The position numbers and the translations under genes are program-made. Of a stretch of 64,000 nucleotides of DNA, positions 8,201 to 33,182 are shown piece after piece. Origin of the DNA: Nansenia antarctica (Eukaryota > Chordata > Actinopteri > Argentiniformes > Microstomatidae); assembly GCA_963989245.1 (NCBI GenBank), contig OZ022348.1, positions 1,533,815 through 1,597,814 on the forward strand. The letters run 5' to 3'. The notes under the pieces were generated by a model. It had not been told where the DNA came from. It saw only the letters and a program-made list of their open reading frames with translations, and made no database searches. Positions within the stretch are counted from its first letter, which is position 1. Every line of letters starts with the position of its first letter.

Positions 8201-9832
8201 GAGTGGTGAACTGATGTTACTGATGAAATGGTGAGTCTCACATGCACAAATGCCGACCTCGTACTTGTTGTCCCCACTCAAATCACACGTTCGCTCGTAT
8301 TGCTTTTTGTAGTCACTTTGGAACCCAACTCTACATGGCAATACTTGAAATTGGGGGTGTTCATGATTAACAGTTATTAGATTACGTCTAATGATCGCAA
8401 GGTCGGCAGATCGTTGGTTCGAACCCCGGCTGGCTACATGTCGAGGTGTCATGGGCAAGACACTGAACCCCAAATTGCTCCCAATGAGCAGGTCAGCACC
8501 TTGCATGGTAGCTTGCCACCATTGGTGTATGAATGGGTGAATGAGAGGCCATTGTAAAGCGCTATGGAATAAGGCGCTTTAAGTCAGTCCATTTACCATT
8601 TAGATTAACCGTTGACTAGAAATGTAACCGGTTATTCTTATTGATTGATTTGATTAATTTAGTAAAATAACATTGGCAGATGGTGGTGGGTTGATAAAAC
8701 CAGAGGTGTAAGTTTGATAATAAAAACATTTGACTTTCTGCTGGGTTTTTCCCTAACTGAAAAAGGGTCTTAGATGGGGGTCAGGGGAGAGTTATGGCTG
8801 CTAGGGGGTTTTAGGACGGCTTTTAAGGCCCATTCCCGATTCCCTTCCCTACGGCTCGTTTTGGAGTGCTGCTCACTTTGGAGCCAAGGCCTCTGAACAG
8901 AGCCACAAGGCGTAGTAGTGGTTGAAATCTTTCCCAATTAAATGGGACAACCCTTCAAGACCCTGATGGGTCATCAGTAGTGTCATAGAAAAACATCAAT
9001 CGATCAAACACGTCAAATCAAGTCATCAAATAACAAATAACAATGCTTCATTATCAGACCATGACAGAATAACAGTGCTCTGTAGGCTATCAACTGTGCT
9101 CCTACCGTGCCAGTCTGCACTGATATAGGACAACCGTGCAACAACTTCGTGGCTTTAGTTAAATTCGGGTGTCATATGCCATCAAAGGGGGGAAATACGA
9201 CATGGAAATATGTCAAAATGCATGACTATCATGCCCAAATCAGCCGTAAAATATGTAACATTAGGTAGATAACGTTAGTAGACACGGAGCGCAGTTTTAG
9301 TTTAATAAGTGCAATAGCGTCATATGCCATCAAAGGGGGGAAATGCGACATGAAATGTTAAAATGCACCACTATCATGCACAAAACATGTAACGTCAGAT
9401 AGATAACATTAGACACAGAGCGCAGATTTCCCTGCCTTTTGAAGTCCTCCTTACTACCGTACTTTTCATAATGCACTTCCAACTTTTGTTTACACTTATG
9501 TGAATCTGCCTTTTTATTAGGGACATTTTCAGAAATGTCTTAAATAAATACGCTTCTGTCCTTGCTAGTTTGTAAGCTTTGGGTTGCCATGGAAATGAGA
9601 GCATGACTGACATGATGGAAGTTTATCAAACTTGCTACTAAAGGTCTATAATTAGTATGAGTCCTGAGCTATTCTTTTTCTCCCTCTGCTCTACAGGAAG
9701 AACACAAACGAGGCTGATCTGGTTCCGGCCCGTGAGGCAAACACTCGCTGTCCTCAGATGGTCATAGCCTTCTATGAGGAGAGGCTCGCCTGGTTCCCCT
9801 GTCCTCAGTGTCCTGAGGATGCGTCACAGTAG
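5236..9832 (+). CDS. cbx3: chromobox protein 3 (HP1 gamma-like)
   Basis: A nuclear adaptor that binds methylated lysine 9 of histone H3 and bridges chromatin proteins. Coding exons are 5236-5274, 7315-7463, 7564-7714, 8136-8230 and 9697-9832. All junctions are GT-AG, the phases agree, and they give 189 aa against about 183 in mammals. Residues 1-16 are a short N-terminal extension with a second Met at 16, in the same position as in mammalian CBX3. The chromodomain spans about 36-87; its aromatic cage is kept (F37, W58, F61), as are KVEYFLKWKGF and DNTWEP. A lysine-rich hinge runs to 113. The chromoshadow domain follows (about 121-178, ERIIGATD, GELMLLMKW, VIAFYEERLAW). The C-terminus CPEDASQ resembles the CPEDEAQ of mammalian CBX3, which favours cbx3 over cbx1 or cbx5. 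Which fish paralog it is cannot be told. Confidence 0.92.
5526..5546 (+). other. SUMO2-like first-exon fragment in cbx3 intron 1
   Basis: ATG followed by codons for MADEKPT and then a donor-like GTGAGG at 5547. SUMO2 proteins begin MADEKPK, and I recall that their first coding exon ends after that seventh codon. Here the last codon differs by one base (ACG for AAG). The upstream 80 bp are CpG-rich. The codons end in phase 0, so splicing to cbx3 exon 2 would also stay in frame. It is either a transposed fragment of a sumo gene, an alternative first exon, or chance. Confidence 0.4.
5580..5603. repeat. 24-bp direct repeat, copy 1
   Basis: A 24-bp sequence (beginning CAGCCAATAATGACG) is repeated exactly at 6556-6579 in the same orientation. 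The two copies bracket the MITE remnant and the minisatellite, about 0.95 kb apart. Confidence 0.8.
5604..5719 (+). mobile_element. MITE remnant (family A, partial)
   Basis: This matches the right-hand half of a MITE present more completely at 20050-20300 and 24388-24615: the phrases TTCCATCTCACAAAACATAA and CAATATCTCTGAACTGCCCT occur in all. The left terminal repeat is missing. Its right terminal repeat continues straight into the 26-bp minisatellite. Confidence 0.75.
5720..6135 (+). repeat. 26-bp minisatellite, 16 copies
   Basis: Sixteen units of exactly 26 bp, each starting AAACGGAGATAGAACC and ending ATCATTCT, run from 5720 to 6135 with very few substitutions (for example at 5735, 5944 and 6131). 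The unit equals the terminal inverted repeat of the adjacent MITE. The array lies in intron 1 of cbx3 and is probably length-variable. There are no unique spacers, so it is not CRISPR-like. Confidence 0.95.
6136..7314. other. rest of cbx3 intron 1
   Basis: No coding signal was found. It contains the second copy of the 24-bp repeat (6556-6579), a small GCTAGCTAGCTAGCT palindromic run near 6671, and a usual branch and pyrimidine region before the acceptor TTTGCAG at 7314. Confidence 0.6.
6556..6579. repeat. 24-bp direct repeat, copy 2
   Basis: An exact copy of 5580-5603. The flanks differ, so the identity covers only these 24 bp. Confidence 0.8.
7315..7463 (+). CDS. cbx3: cbx3 coding exon 2
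   Basis: Acceptor TTTGCAG, donor GTGAGT, ends in phase 2. It encodes the basic linker (KKGNGKGKKD) and the first two thirds of the chromodomain, including cage residues F37, W58 and F61. Confidence 0.92.
7564..7714 (+). CDS. cbx3: cbx3 coding exon 3
   Basis: Acceptor TTTCAG, donor GTGGGT, phase 0 at its end. It completes the chromodomain (DNTWEPAENLDCPELI) and encodes the hinge, rich in Lys, Glu and Ser with KRKSS and KKKD, a likely nuclear localisation and phosphorylation region. Confidence 0.92.
8136..8230 (+). CDS. cbx3: cbx3 coding exon 4
   Basis: Acceptor TTTCAG, donor GTGAGT, phase 2 at its end. It begins the chromoshadow domain: SEKPRGFARNLEPERIIGAT, then GELMLLMKW split across the intron. 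The KPRGFAR stretch before the domain is an HP1 hallmark. Confidence 0.92.
8360..8610 (+). mobile_element. tRNA-derived SINE in cbx3 intron 4
   Basis: A promoter B box reads GGTTCGAACCC at about 8417, followed by a conserved SINE body (GGGCAAGACACTGAACCCC, then GTAAAGCGCTATGG and a tail reading TCAGTCCATTTACCATTT). This layout is common among fish SINEs. The A box is degraded. Confidence 0.75.
9171..9425. repeat. two-copy tandem duplication, offset 148 bp
   Basis: Unit 1 (9171-9294) and unit 2 (9319-9425) both begin GTCATATGCCATCAAAGGGG and end near GAGCGCAG, with scattered changes. It lies in cbx3 intron 4. The units do not match any element elsewhere in the window. Confidence 0.8.
9697..9832 (+). 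CDS. cbx3: cbx3 coding exon 5
   Basis: Acceptor CTCTACAG. It completes the chromoshadow domain, including VIAFYEERLAW, whose Trp is part of the dimer groove that binds PxVxL partners, and ends CPEDASQ before TAG at 9830-9832. Confidence 0.92.
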
Positions 9833-10270
9833 CACCCCACCTGACAAATGTCCCCGTGGCCCTGTTCCTGCCTCCGGACTGTTCTCGTATAAGGACTGTT
9901 TTCAGTGCGTCTCTTCCCACCGCCCCCCCCATGTTATTTACATATCTTTAATCCTAGTGTTAGTGCAGAGCAGTCAGGAGGAAGACTGTGCTTTTTGTAT
10001 ATATTTTAGTGGTAGGATGTGATGGCTGTTTTGGAAAAGGGATAGATTAGGAGGGTTGGGGTGAATGATGACAAAATGTCAGGTACTCTTCATGCAGTAA
10101 CTGGGTCTGCAGTTTATTTTACTAAAGGATTTGGTCAATTTTTTGCTTAATGTCTTTTTAATTTACTTTTCTGACATTGAATCTCCACTTGAACAGCATG
10201 TCTTTGGCTGTATATTCACTTTGTACAATATGTTTTTCTTTCTGAGCTGTTCAATAAAGGTTTATATGCT
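9833..10270 (+). terminator. cbx3 3' UTR and poly(A) signal
   Basis: The 3' UTR follows the TAG. A canonical AATAAA lies at 10253-10258, so cleavage is expected at about 10270-10280. No earlier AATAAA is seen. Confidence 0.8.
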
Positions 10271-10914
10271 TCATTTTACCCTCTCTGTCTGGTCTCTTGT
10301 GTGTTTTCACTATGAAAGTGACATGGACCCTGACCTCTCTAGTTACATTGGTGACTACATACTGCAACGCTTCTTTTGCCACCTTTCATATGAAGGAAGA
10401 CTTTCTGCTGATCAGTGCCAACAGTCAACAAGTGGATTACCTGTTGGCTCAGGAGTCCCATGTCAGGAAAGGAGCATGACATAATAAAGTGCCCTCTGTT
10501 TGTCTTTGGGAAGTTCGTCTGAAAAGTACATTTTGGTCTGATCATGGCCTACTCTAGCAATTTAGGTTTTAGCAAAAGTACGGAATGTCACCTTTTGATT
10601 TTACGGTATTTTACCATCAAAGGTAAGGGTCACTATTTGGCTTGACATTTGTTTTATATGCATCTCCCATGTTGATGACTGACTCCAGATTTGAGTGCTT
10701 ACCTTTTATTTAGCTGTATCTAGTGAAGGGTGATTGCTCAATTCAGAGATGGAATGGGAGTAAATGGGGCACTTAGCTTCTTATTCCATTAAGCACCAAA
10801 ATGTCCTTTTAGAAATTCCTTAGCTAATTTTGTAGTAACTACATGTCTTCTAGGGGCTTTAGGTATATTACCAAAGGATTCTTGCAAAGTAATATTTAAA
10901 TCAAAGTATGTTAT

Positions 10915-11310
10915 ATGCCGTGCCTTTGGAAAGTATTCAGACGCCTTCACTTTTTACACATTTTGTTGTGTTATAGAGTCAATTTAAAATGGATTGAATT
11001 AAACAATTATTTGCCATCAATCCACACACAATACCCCAGAAGGACACAGTGAAAACATGTTTTAAAATACAGAAATACCTCATGTACATAAGTGTTCAGA
11101 CCCTTCGCTATGACGATCAACAAATATCTCTAAGTTGAATTGAGTCCATCTTAATGCAAGGATAATAGTTCAGGTATTTTTGGAATTCATATTTTTGCTT
11201 TTATAGTGTCTCTGATTTGCATAGGAGTCATTTAGTCATACCAGGTGATGTCTATAACAACAAAATGTGGAAAAAGTGAAGTGGTCTGAATACTTTCCGA
11301 AGGCACTGTA
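10915..11310. mobile_element. non-autonomous Tc1-like element
   Basis: The ends are inverted: the left reads GTGCCTTTGGAAAGTATTCA and the right GTCTGAATACTTTCCGAAGG followed by CACTGTA. TA dinucleotides flank both ends. The sequence is about 395 bp with no transposase frame. Terminal repeats of this type are typical of fish Tc1 transposons. Confidence 0.85.
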
Positions 11311-11536
11311 CGTATGTTATTGAGTATGTTATTGTCTCAGGGTGCCCAAAAATTCTGAAATGACTTCATGCGAAGTGTCCTGTTTTCTCCAAGTTGAGTG
11401 ATCACACCTGCTGTCATAACTAAATAACAAAGGCACTAAAAAAACATCTGGATCCATCGGGTCCAAGTGTCTGAATGCATGAATGTACCCTCAAATACAA
11501 ACAAAGTATAGAAAATAGCATTGGAAATAAGTGTTT

Positions 11537-12740
11537 TTACAGTTTTTTACGGTCGCTAAGTCACAGTGTTCAATACTGAAGCCACAGTTTCACTACTCTT
11601 CATACAGTCTGCATTCGTAACACTCATGTTGGCCAATGACTTTATTCATGTCTCAAAAGAAGCTCGTTCAACCACACACTGTCAACAATGTTCACTCAGA
11701 AGCATACACTGTCATTCATAACATTCTGACTTACAAAATACTAACAACAGGGAGCATTACATAGTTTGAATGATTTTCACAAGAATGAATATTTCACTAT
11801 AAAAATGGTTTGATTTATAGTAATCATAGACAGAATAGTTGACTGTACAACTGTAAAGTATTAGGCAACAAGAATGAATCAGAAATGCCGCAATTTGCTT
11901 CTATCCTTTATTCTATCTTTTGCTTCTATCTTTTATTCTATGTTTTATCCTTTTTTTTTCAGTATCTTTGCAGAAAGTAAGTTACGGTACATTTACTTCA
12001 AAGTACACTACATTTACTTGTGTAAAATGAAAAGTGAAAAATAAAGTGGAAGATGCAAAGTTCAAACAAAAAATAAAAACAGAAATTCCAGGGCTACAAT
12101 ACAATAGCAATCACACCAAGTCTCACTCCTGAGGGTTTTGGTCCACCCTCTGGTCTGCATCTGGTCACATCTAATGTCTTCCCTAGCAATGCATCTAGTC
12201 TATTTCATTTCATTGTATATATTCTGCTACTGTAATATTTTCTAGACATTTCAATATGATTACTGCAAATAGTGAAAATACCACCGCTCATCCGTTATCA
12301 GACTTTGCTGAGGTGCTGGAACTGAAGAGTATCAATAGAGTGCAAAATAACAGCATCTGCACACTCAAACACTGTGCAAAAAAACAGTTTATTGCGAGCT
12401 TTCTGTCATATATGATAGGAATATGATTACTGCAAAATTGCACCAAATAATTCAGTTTTGAACGTGTTCTTCACAGTTTTGAACGCAGTGGTTTAACAAT
12501 GAAAAAATGTGTTGCAAATACATAGTATTTTGCAAGTGGGGGAGTTTGAATGAGAGAAGTGTTATGGCATTTGGAGAACGTAGTCATTGAATGCATTCTA
12601 ATCTGTATGAAAGCAGCAATGCACAAATCACAGAGAAAGAGTCACAGTTTTGTTCACATGGGTTTCTGCTCTGCTGACTGTATGAAGAGTTGTGAAACTG
12701 TGGTTTCAGTATTGAACATGGCGACCATAAAAAACTGTAA
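11537..12740. mobile_element. 1.2-kb TIR element, no transposase
   Basis: The left arm (about 11537-11609) and right arm (about 12676-12740) are inverted copies, differing by an 8-bp indel and a few changes; both begin TTACAGTTTTTTA. The interior is AT-rich and has no convincing coding frame. The superfamily is unknown because no clear target duplication is seen. Confidence 0.75.
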
Positions 12741-12905
12741 TGCCTGCGTGGTGTTATTTTTAAAATGTTGAAATGTTTGAGTTAGTAATTCATAAAGTAC
12801 AAAGGTTCCATCTCACAAAACATAATGGAATGTAAAAACTTTGACACTCAATATCTCTGAACTGCCCTAGACGGAGATAGAACCTTATCATTCTAAACTC
12901 ACGAA
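12741..12905 (+). mobile_element. MITE family A, partial copy
   Basis: The right half of the same MITE as at 20050-20300, from TGCCTGCGTGGTG to the right terminal repeat GGAGATAGAACCTTATCATT. The left half is absent; it begins exactly where the TIR element at 11537-12740 ends. Confidence 0.75.
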
Positions 12906-14694
12906 ACATTTATTTTCTCATGAACTGTTTTGGAAAAATGCATCTGAATTGCTTTGCCTTGCTTCACCAATAGCCACGCTACAAGGATATTTAGCATAAG
13001 CGTACATGCACAGACTACACAGTAAGACATGACCATGAGTCATATCATCATTGGTAAATCTGTTTGTAATAAAACAATATTAAATAAATAGGCAATGCTG
13101 TTGGTAACCTCCAGGGGGTGCTATGTGCCTGGGTAATTTTCTTAAGACAGCGTAAACTAGACTAGGCCCTCAGTGCTACAAAAGTGATACAATTATGTTT
13201 TCTTGTAACTGATTTGGAATTAGCGTAGATAATTTACATGCAAAATACATACATGATAAGGCATTGATCAATGCACTGTGTTGATCCAACGCTGAACCTC
13301 TCTTCCCAAAGGGGGGCAGTGCATGTACAGCAATGTGGGTACCATCAGGAAGTTCGGTCCCCAGTTTGAAAAACCCTTTCATGTGACTCATCAACAACGA
13401 AGGCCAAGTATCTTAGTGTCTTTCTGTATGACATTGTTTGTCTCCCACAAGTTTTCAATTCCTCTTCAAGGATTTCTTGGTATTATACCGTAAATCGAAA
13501 CACCTTAAAAGTGTAGCGTGTCATTCTCTCCCTTCTTTTGGCTCGACACATTTCCACCATATCTCTTGTAGTAATAGAGGCCTCCCTTTGAACATTCCCT
13601 CTGGCCCCTAGACTAGGCCCATCTGTCAGATCTCAAGCCATGAAACATACTGCTGTGCTCCAGAGATGGAAACCATGGATCAGCCGCTGTCTCTTGGGGG
13701 AAGTCTCGGTGGGTTCATCTAAGGAGAACTGGAAGCCGCCCACGCTGGATTTGTAAAGGGCTTTGGAGGACTGACATTGGTAATGGGTAATAACAGCGTA
13801 AACACTTAATGTGGGCTGTTTGGGAGTGCAATGTGACAAACTTGAGACTCCAGTAGCCTCATATGCCCCCAACCCCCCTTTCACCCCCACTGGTGGCGGC
13901 GGTGATGATGATGATGATGCGATGAAGATCAAGTCAAGTCTGGATCAGTGATTTGAAGGGGGGGCAGTTGATCTACGGAGGCCTTGAGCAGGGCCTAGTA
14001 GGGAAGGCCGGTGCGTGCAGGGAGGGGTAAGTGTTACAGACACAGACATTGGCATGACTGAGAGCTGCCTGCCATGGTGGAGGTGTTTGACCCGTAGAGA
14101 GACCTGTCCTAAACAGACAAGTAAACATAATGAGATCATCAAGTGTTTATGATCCTGGCAAACCAAGGGCAACCGTATACTCTGTGACGACGCGTCATCA
14201 ATTTCTCTCCCCTGGAAAAGAGGAGAGGGAGAGAGAGAGGAAAAAGAGTGGGAGACTGAATGTGAGGAGGGAGAGCTCCGTCCCATGGAGCCGGCCGGGG
14301 GAAGAATTTATGGTCAGGAAGAGGGATGAAAGTGTAATTTACGGTCCACGCTTTACCGTTCCCCTGCCCTCCCCTTTTGGTAATGAGAAACTGCTGTTTT
14401 GGTTGTAGGGGGCGAAGGCCCTGGCAGACCCCTCCCCCCTGGCTATGACACATCATTAGTTTTTATTTCTGTCTCTGATTTTTACGGCACCCTAACCAGG
14501 CGCCAGCGTTTGGACAGCGCTCGATAACCGCCACCCCGGTTGCACCGGATGAGCCGTCCCACCTCCCATGATGACGCTCCACCACTCAGAGTGGACGACG
14601 CGGACACCCCCACTCCGTTGCCCCTAAATAACATCACCTGGACGAGTCAACCTGCCCTCACATTCCAAGCAGTTCCCATGCTTTGCAGAGATGG
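12906..14694. other. intergenic, no gene seen
   Basis: No supported gene or element. Small features only: a GATGATGATGATGATG run near 13902 and a GAGA-rich patch near 14220. The short open frames here lack domain signal or codon bias. Confidence 0.5.
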
Positions 14695-14702
14695 TGTTAG
14701 GG

Positions 14703-14945
14703 CAGTGGCGGGCTCAGGCTGTTTGAAGGGCAGGGGGGGCGAAAAGAAAAAAAGGGCACCTACTGCACAACATGGGACCCCATCAGTGCACATGGTCAAG
14801 TTTAGACCATTGGAAGGGCAGCCAGTCGGGCACGCCCTCTCATTTTCGCCACTCAAAAGGGCAGTTAAGACAGAAGTTTTTCAACCGTGGGGGCACCAGG
14901 AGGGGCGGTCGCCCCCCCTGCCCCCCCCCCCTGAGTCCCCCAGTG
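14703..14945. mobile_element. hAT-like MITE (family B), copy 1
   Basis: The ends are inverted: CAGTGGCGGGCTCAG on the left, CTGAGTCCCCCAGTG on the right. Perfect 8-bp target duplications (TGTTAGGG) lie at 14695-14702 and 14946-14953, the hallmark of hAT transposition. It is 243 bp with no coding capacity. A second copy is at 56322-56660. Confidence 0.9.
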
Positions 14946-15159
14946 TGTTAGGGTATATAGGATTGCCTCCAAATGGCCATTAAAAAGACACACCAACACA
15001 GCTCACTGTAGCCCATCATTAGACATGCTGAGTTGTTAAAGCGTTGTGTACAGCGGGTCACTGATGGAAAAACATACTGTATAGTGTTTCAAGAGATTCA
15101 GTAAGAGTAAGACTATGCCAGACTCATGTTGTCTGAATCATTTAATTGTAATACAATAT

Positions 15160-15669
15160 GTGACAGGGTCTGACCGAGTTGAAGAAGATATGCTTATATG
15201 AATGTCGGTACACCTCAAACCAAATACCAGAGAAAATCGCTCTGAATCAAAACAGACGCGTTTGCTACCCTTGCGTCGGTTGCTAGCTAGCAGCTAAGAC
15301 AGAACATTGCTATGAATGTCTAACTGCATGTTTAGCACATCACATCATGCTGATAGAATATCAACATGGTAAAAACACATAACTACACATAATTAGATGA
15401 TCACACAGTCCTTGCTTTTTAACACGTGCTAAAATGTATGTTTGTTTACAAGCCAATGTAATCACTTACCCAGTAGCCTACGAAGCAGGACGGCAGATGA
15501 TACAGTGAATCCAATTCACAAATTATATGTATTTAGTGATCCTAAAACTGTTGTTTGTTATATTGAGTGGACTTGAACTGTCATAATTATGAAAAAAATA
15601 AAATGGATGGTGGTCATTTGCCCAACTTGAGAATTGCCGACATGCGGACCATTTCACCAGACCGTGTCA
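15160..15669 (-). mobile_element. TIR element (family C), copy 1
   Basis: About 510 bp, an inverted copy of 44328-44855. The ends are GTGACAGGGTCTG on the left and CACCAGACCGTGTCA on the right. The interior matches throughout, for example ACACATAACTACACATAA here and its complement in the other copy. No transposase frame was found. Confidence 0.85.
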
Positions 15670-15806
15670 TTATGCATAGAGGTTGAGTTCATGCAGACTT
15701 TACATACAATTCTGGGCACTTCTTTATAGTAGCTGGAAAAAATACGTTGTGAATGAATGAGTGTAATTACCCTTACCCTCTCGAGTTGTTTTCTGATGTC
15801 AATGTA

Positions 15807-16263
15807 CATTCACAAACACTTTATTAAGAACACCTGTACACTTTATCATTCATTCAGGTAGTGTAATGGTGTGGGGAATGTTTTCTTGACACATTTTGGG
15901 CCTGTTACTACCAATCAATCATCGCTTGAATACCACAGCCTATTTTAGTATTGTTGCTGACCATGGGCATCCCTTCATGGCTGCATTGTACCCATCTTCT
16001 AATGGCTACTTCCAGCATGATAATACACCATGTCACAAAGCGAAAGTCACCCTTTGGGATGTGGTAGAACAGGAGATTCACAGCTTGAAAGTGCACCTGA
16101 AAAATCTACAGGAATTGCGTGATGCAATCATGTCATCATGAACCATAATCTCAGAGGAATGTTTCCAACATCTTCTGCAATAAATGCCACAAAGAATTTA
16201 GGCTGTTTCGAGAGGCTCTACCCAGTATTAGTATAATGTTCCTAATAAAATGTTCAGTGAGTG
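15807..16263 (+). mobile_element. Tc1/mariner element with internal deletion
   Basis: TA-flanked ends (15805-15806 and 16264-16265) with inverted termini: CACTTTATTAAGAACACC on the left and CCTAATAAAATGTTCAGTG on the right. Inside, 15896-16141 encodes a piece of a Tc1 transposase: INHRLNTTAYFSIVADHGHP, then YFQHDN with a catalytic Asp, then directly LWDVVEQ. The segment expected between these motifs, which includes the last catalytic acidic residue, is missing, and so is the whole N-terminal DNA-binding half. Confidence 0.85.
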
Positions 16264-18160
16264 TAAATCCCACGAGCCTGTGAAAAGCAGTCATATAGAT
16301 GATGATACTGTGTCTTTTTCCAAAGGAGGCTGGCACAAATCAACCCTGACGATTGACAGATGTAGGACAGATGTAGGATGTCTCAGGTAGGATAAGGCAA
16401 GGGTGCACTGTAAGATGCAAACAATGTATGACACGTGAAGAGCACTGTGAGGGAAAGAAAATATGAAAAAGAAGGAGATGTGGACATTTCCAAAACAATA
16501 ATGGGAAGACTCAAATTGAACCATCATCACACAGTAGACAAACAGAAACATGGAATGACTGTAAAAATGTGATGAATGTTTTTACTGCATCTGAATTTTA
16601 TTTAGGCTTTCACAGAAGTAATAAGATACATCATAATGATACTAATAATCGTTATGATTAATGACAAACTTGACGCTGACATTCTCAATATCACAATCCA
16701 AAATATGAATGCATATGTTATGTATACCTTCTCATGAAGCTAATATTTTGTGTAAAAGCAAATAGATCCAGGGAAACCTAAACATGATGTGACAATGATT
16801 GCTCAAAGATTAAGTGTCAAATGGTACAAAAAACAGAGTTGCACTGCGGTATCTTCAACCCCATGAGCCAGATATTAGATTGAGTAGATGTATAATGCGA
16901 TGATCCTGTTCACTGATATGAAGTTGTGCAGGACACTGAGCAGCTGTCGGTGGTTTACATATAACCAGAGCCATATTATTGGTGCATATGGATGCGTTTG
17001 ATATATAACTGTGCCTCTACAATAGTTTCTCTTGTTGCCACTATACAATTTCCCACTCTACCAGATTGATATAAACATCCACGCACATACACTGAGCTTC
17101 CGTGTAGAAAGACACACAATATACAGACACAGCCACACAAATATACATACAGTCATAAGAAGTGATCACTACTTTTGCAAGACATTGCAGACATGTTTGT
17201 AAACATACAGACACACGCACACACACATACACAAACACTCAAACACACACACACACCCACACCTGTTTTTTCATTCTTAACTTTCTGTGCAGAAGATAAC
17301 TGTAACCAAAAACTGTTTTATTTGAGATAAACTTAACTACCGGAAGGCTTTAAAATGGGTTAACCTTAAAATACTGTCAGATCAGGATTTGAACTTTGAA
17401 CTCTGTCTCAGCTTCCGCTACATAGCTTTTGGTTTGTTTCATAATGGAGAAACGATGCAAACCAAAATATCTGTTCAAAATAAGTTTTTCCCCCCTACAA
17501 AACCACAGATTCCAGTGCCTTTCTTTTGTTTCATCATAAAATAAAATATAAAGAATCTTAATACTGTTCATTTTCTCTACATCACTTATAACATCTCCTT
17601 GAAAAAGATCTGCTTGATACAGAACCTGTCACAAAACTTGAGGCAGGCAAGACAATGAAAAAGAGAGAGTGATTAAAAAAACGATATTTAAAAACATCAG
17701 AGGGATTCTAAAGGATTGTACATCCTCGATTCAATGTGAGGCCTCCAGCTCAAAAATTCTCATATTCATTCAGTGTCTCGCACAGTTCAGCCACTGGAGT
17801 CCTTAGTTAGTCTACGATAAACTTAAGAAAGGGTTAAATTAAACATTTTGACCACAATATTTCTGCGATGTGATTCACAATGTCCCGCACTGAAGGCTCA
17901 CAGTGGAACAACAACCCTCCACAAGTCTCTCATTAGTACCTCAGACGAAATGTACGAAATGTCTGTTTTTTCCTCGTCTATTGCAGCAATCGTCCAGTTC
18001 TCTTAGGGCATCTTCTAGAATGCGTAGCAGCATTAATCCTTTTCTTCATCAGTTTGATTTTGTCATGTCTTTGTCTCGTCCTCTCTTAATGGGCAACGCA
18101 GGTGGCTTTGTGTCTGTCCCTCTTGGGTCTGTACCTCCACCCAGTCCACAGTGAAGGGAG
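16264..18160. other. cbx3-rspo1 spacer and rspo1 3' UTR
   Basis: No gene. The part right of about 17300 probably includes the rspo1 3' UTR (minus strand). A small CA-rich patch occurs at 17215-17262. The region is AT-rich and otherwise without recognisable structure. Confidence 0.5.
17317..17322 (-). terminator. candidate rspo1 poly(A) signal
   Basis: TTTATT on the plus strand reads AATAAA on the minus strand, about 840 nt downstream of the rspo1 stop codon. Other hexamers further left cannot be excluded. Confidence 0.35.
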
Positions 18161-32415
<14,255 letters not shown>

Positions 32416-32577
32416 AGTCCCTGCTGCCCGGTCACGGGGGTGCGGGGTCCCCCCTGCAGCAGGCACACAGATCAGGCGGGGGGCCCCCTCCTTCCACTCT
32501 GTGACAGGTGGATCACGCTGCTGCTATACCACTCCCTGCTGATTCCCTTCTGTCTGCTACTACTGCTCCCCTGGGTC

Positions 32578-32655
32578 TCTCTCTCCCTCTCTCTCTCACT
32601 CTTTCTCTCTCTCTCTCTCACTCTTTCTATCTCTCTCTCTCTCTCTCTCTCTACT
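32578..32655. repeat. (CT)n tract upstream of rspo1
   Basis: A CTCTCT-rich tract with CACTCTTT interruptions on the plus strand, GA on the rspo1 strand, about 160-240 bp upstream of the rspo1 start codon. Confidence 0.9.
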
Positions 32656-32747
32656 GGCTGCCGCGACTCCTTTCAGCGGAGAAGGATGATTGTGTTGCGA
32701 CTGCAAGTCCAAACATGCCCAGGGCACAAGCCATAACAGTGGTGGGA

Positions 32748-32797
32748 GTGTGGTGGTGGTGGTGGTGGTGGTGGTGGCGGTGGCGGTGGTGGTGGGG
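32748..32797. repeat. (GGT)n microsatellite
   Basis: A run of GGT/GGC triplets. The Trp-rich open frame over it is an artefact. Confidence 0.9.
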
Positions 32798-32979
32798 TGT
32801 TGATGTTGTATAGTAGAGGAGAGAGGAGAGGTCGCCACTCTAGTCGGTTCAACCCATGAAGCTCGCTGCGGGCTAGCTATGGCAGCAGGCAGCACGCCGT
32901 TGGGGGGCGGCCAACCAGAGTTTGGTGTCTGAGTAAGTGCCTGAGCCCAGGAGCATGTATGTTATTAAAGATGCTCTGA

Positions 32980-33182
32980 GGAGAACGGTGGAGGGAGGGA
33001 GGAGAGGGCCAGGAGGAGGGGTGGGGAGTGGGGGGCTGCTAAAAAAAAACACGATGGTGAAAGGTTCTGGACTCCTACGCGTGACAACGCATTTGTCTGT
33101 GCCAAGACCTGCTGGGGAGAGAAGAGGGAGAGAGGGGACGGGGGGGCAGGGGGGGGTTGGAGGGGGGGGGGGGGGGGGGTGA
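32980..33182. repeat. G-rich low-complexity stretch
   Basis: GGAGG and GGGG runs, ending in a G-rich run at about 33162-33179. It has potential for G-quadruplexes. No gene is seen. Confidence 0.7.

Noticed and set aside
8410..8440. A tRNA gene
   Set aside because: Only a B box is present and no cloverleaf can be drawn. The body is that of a SINE.
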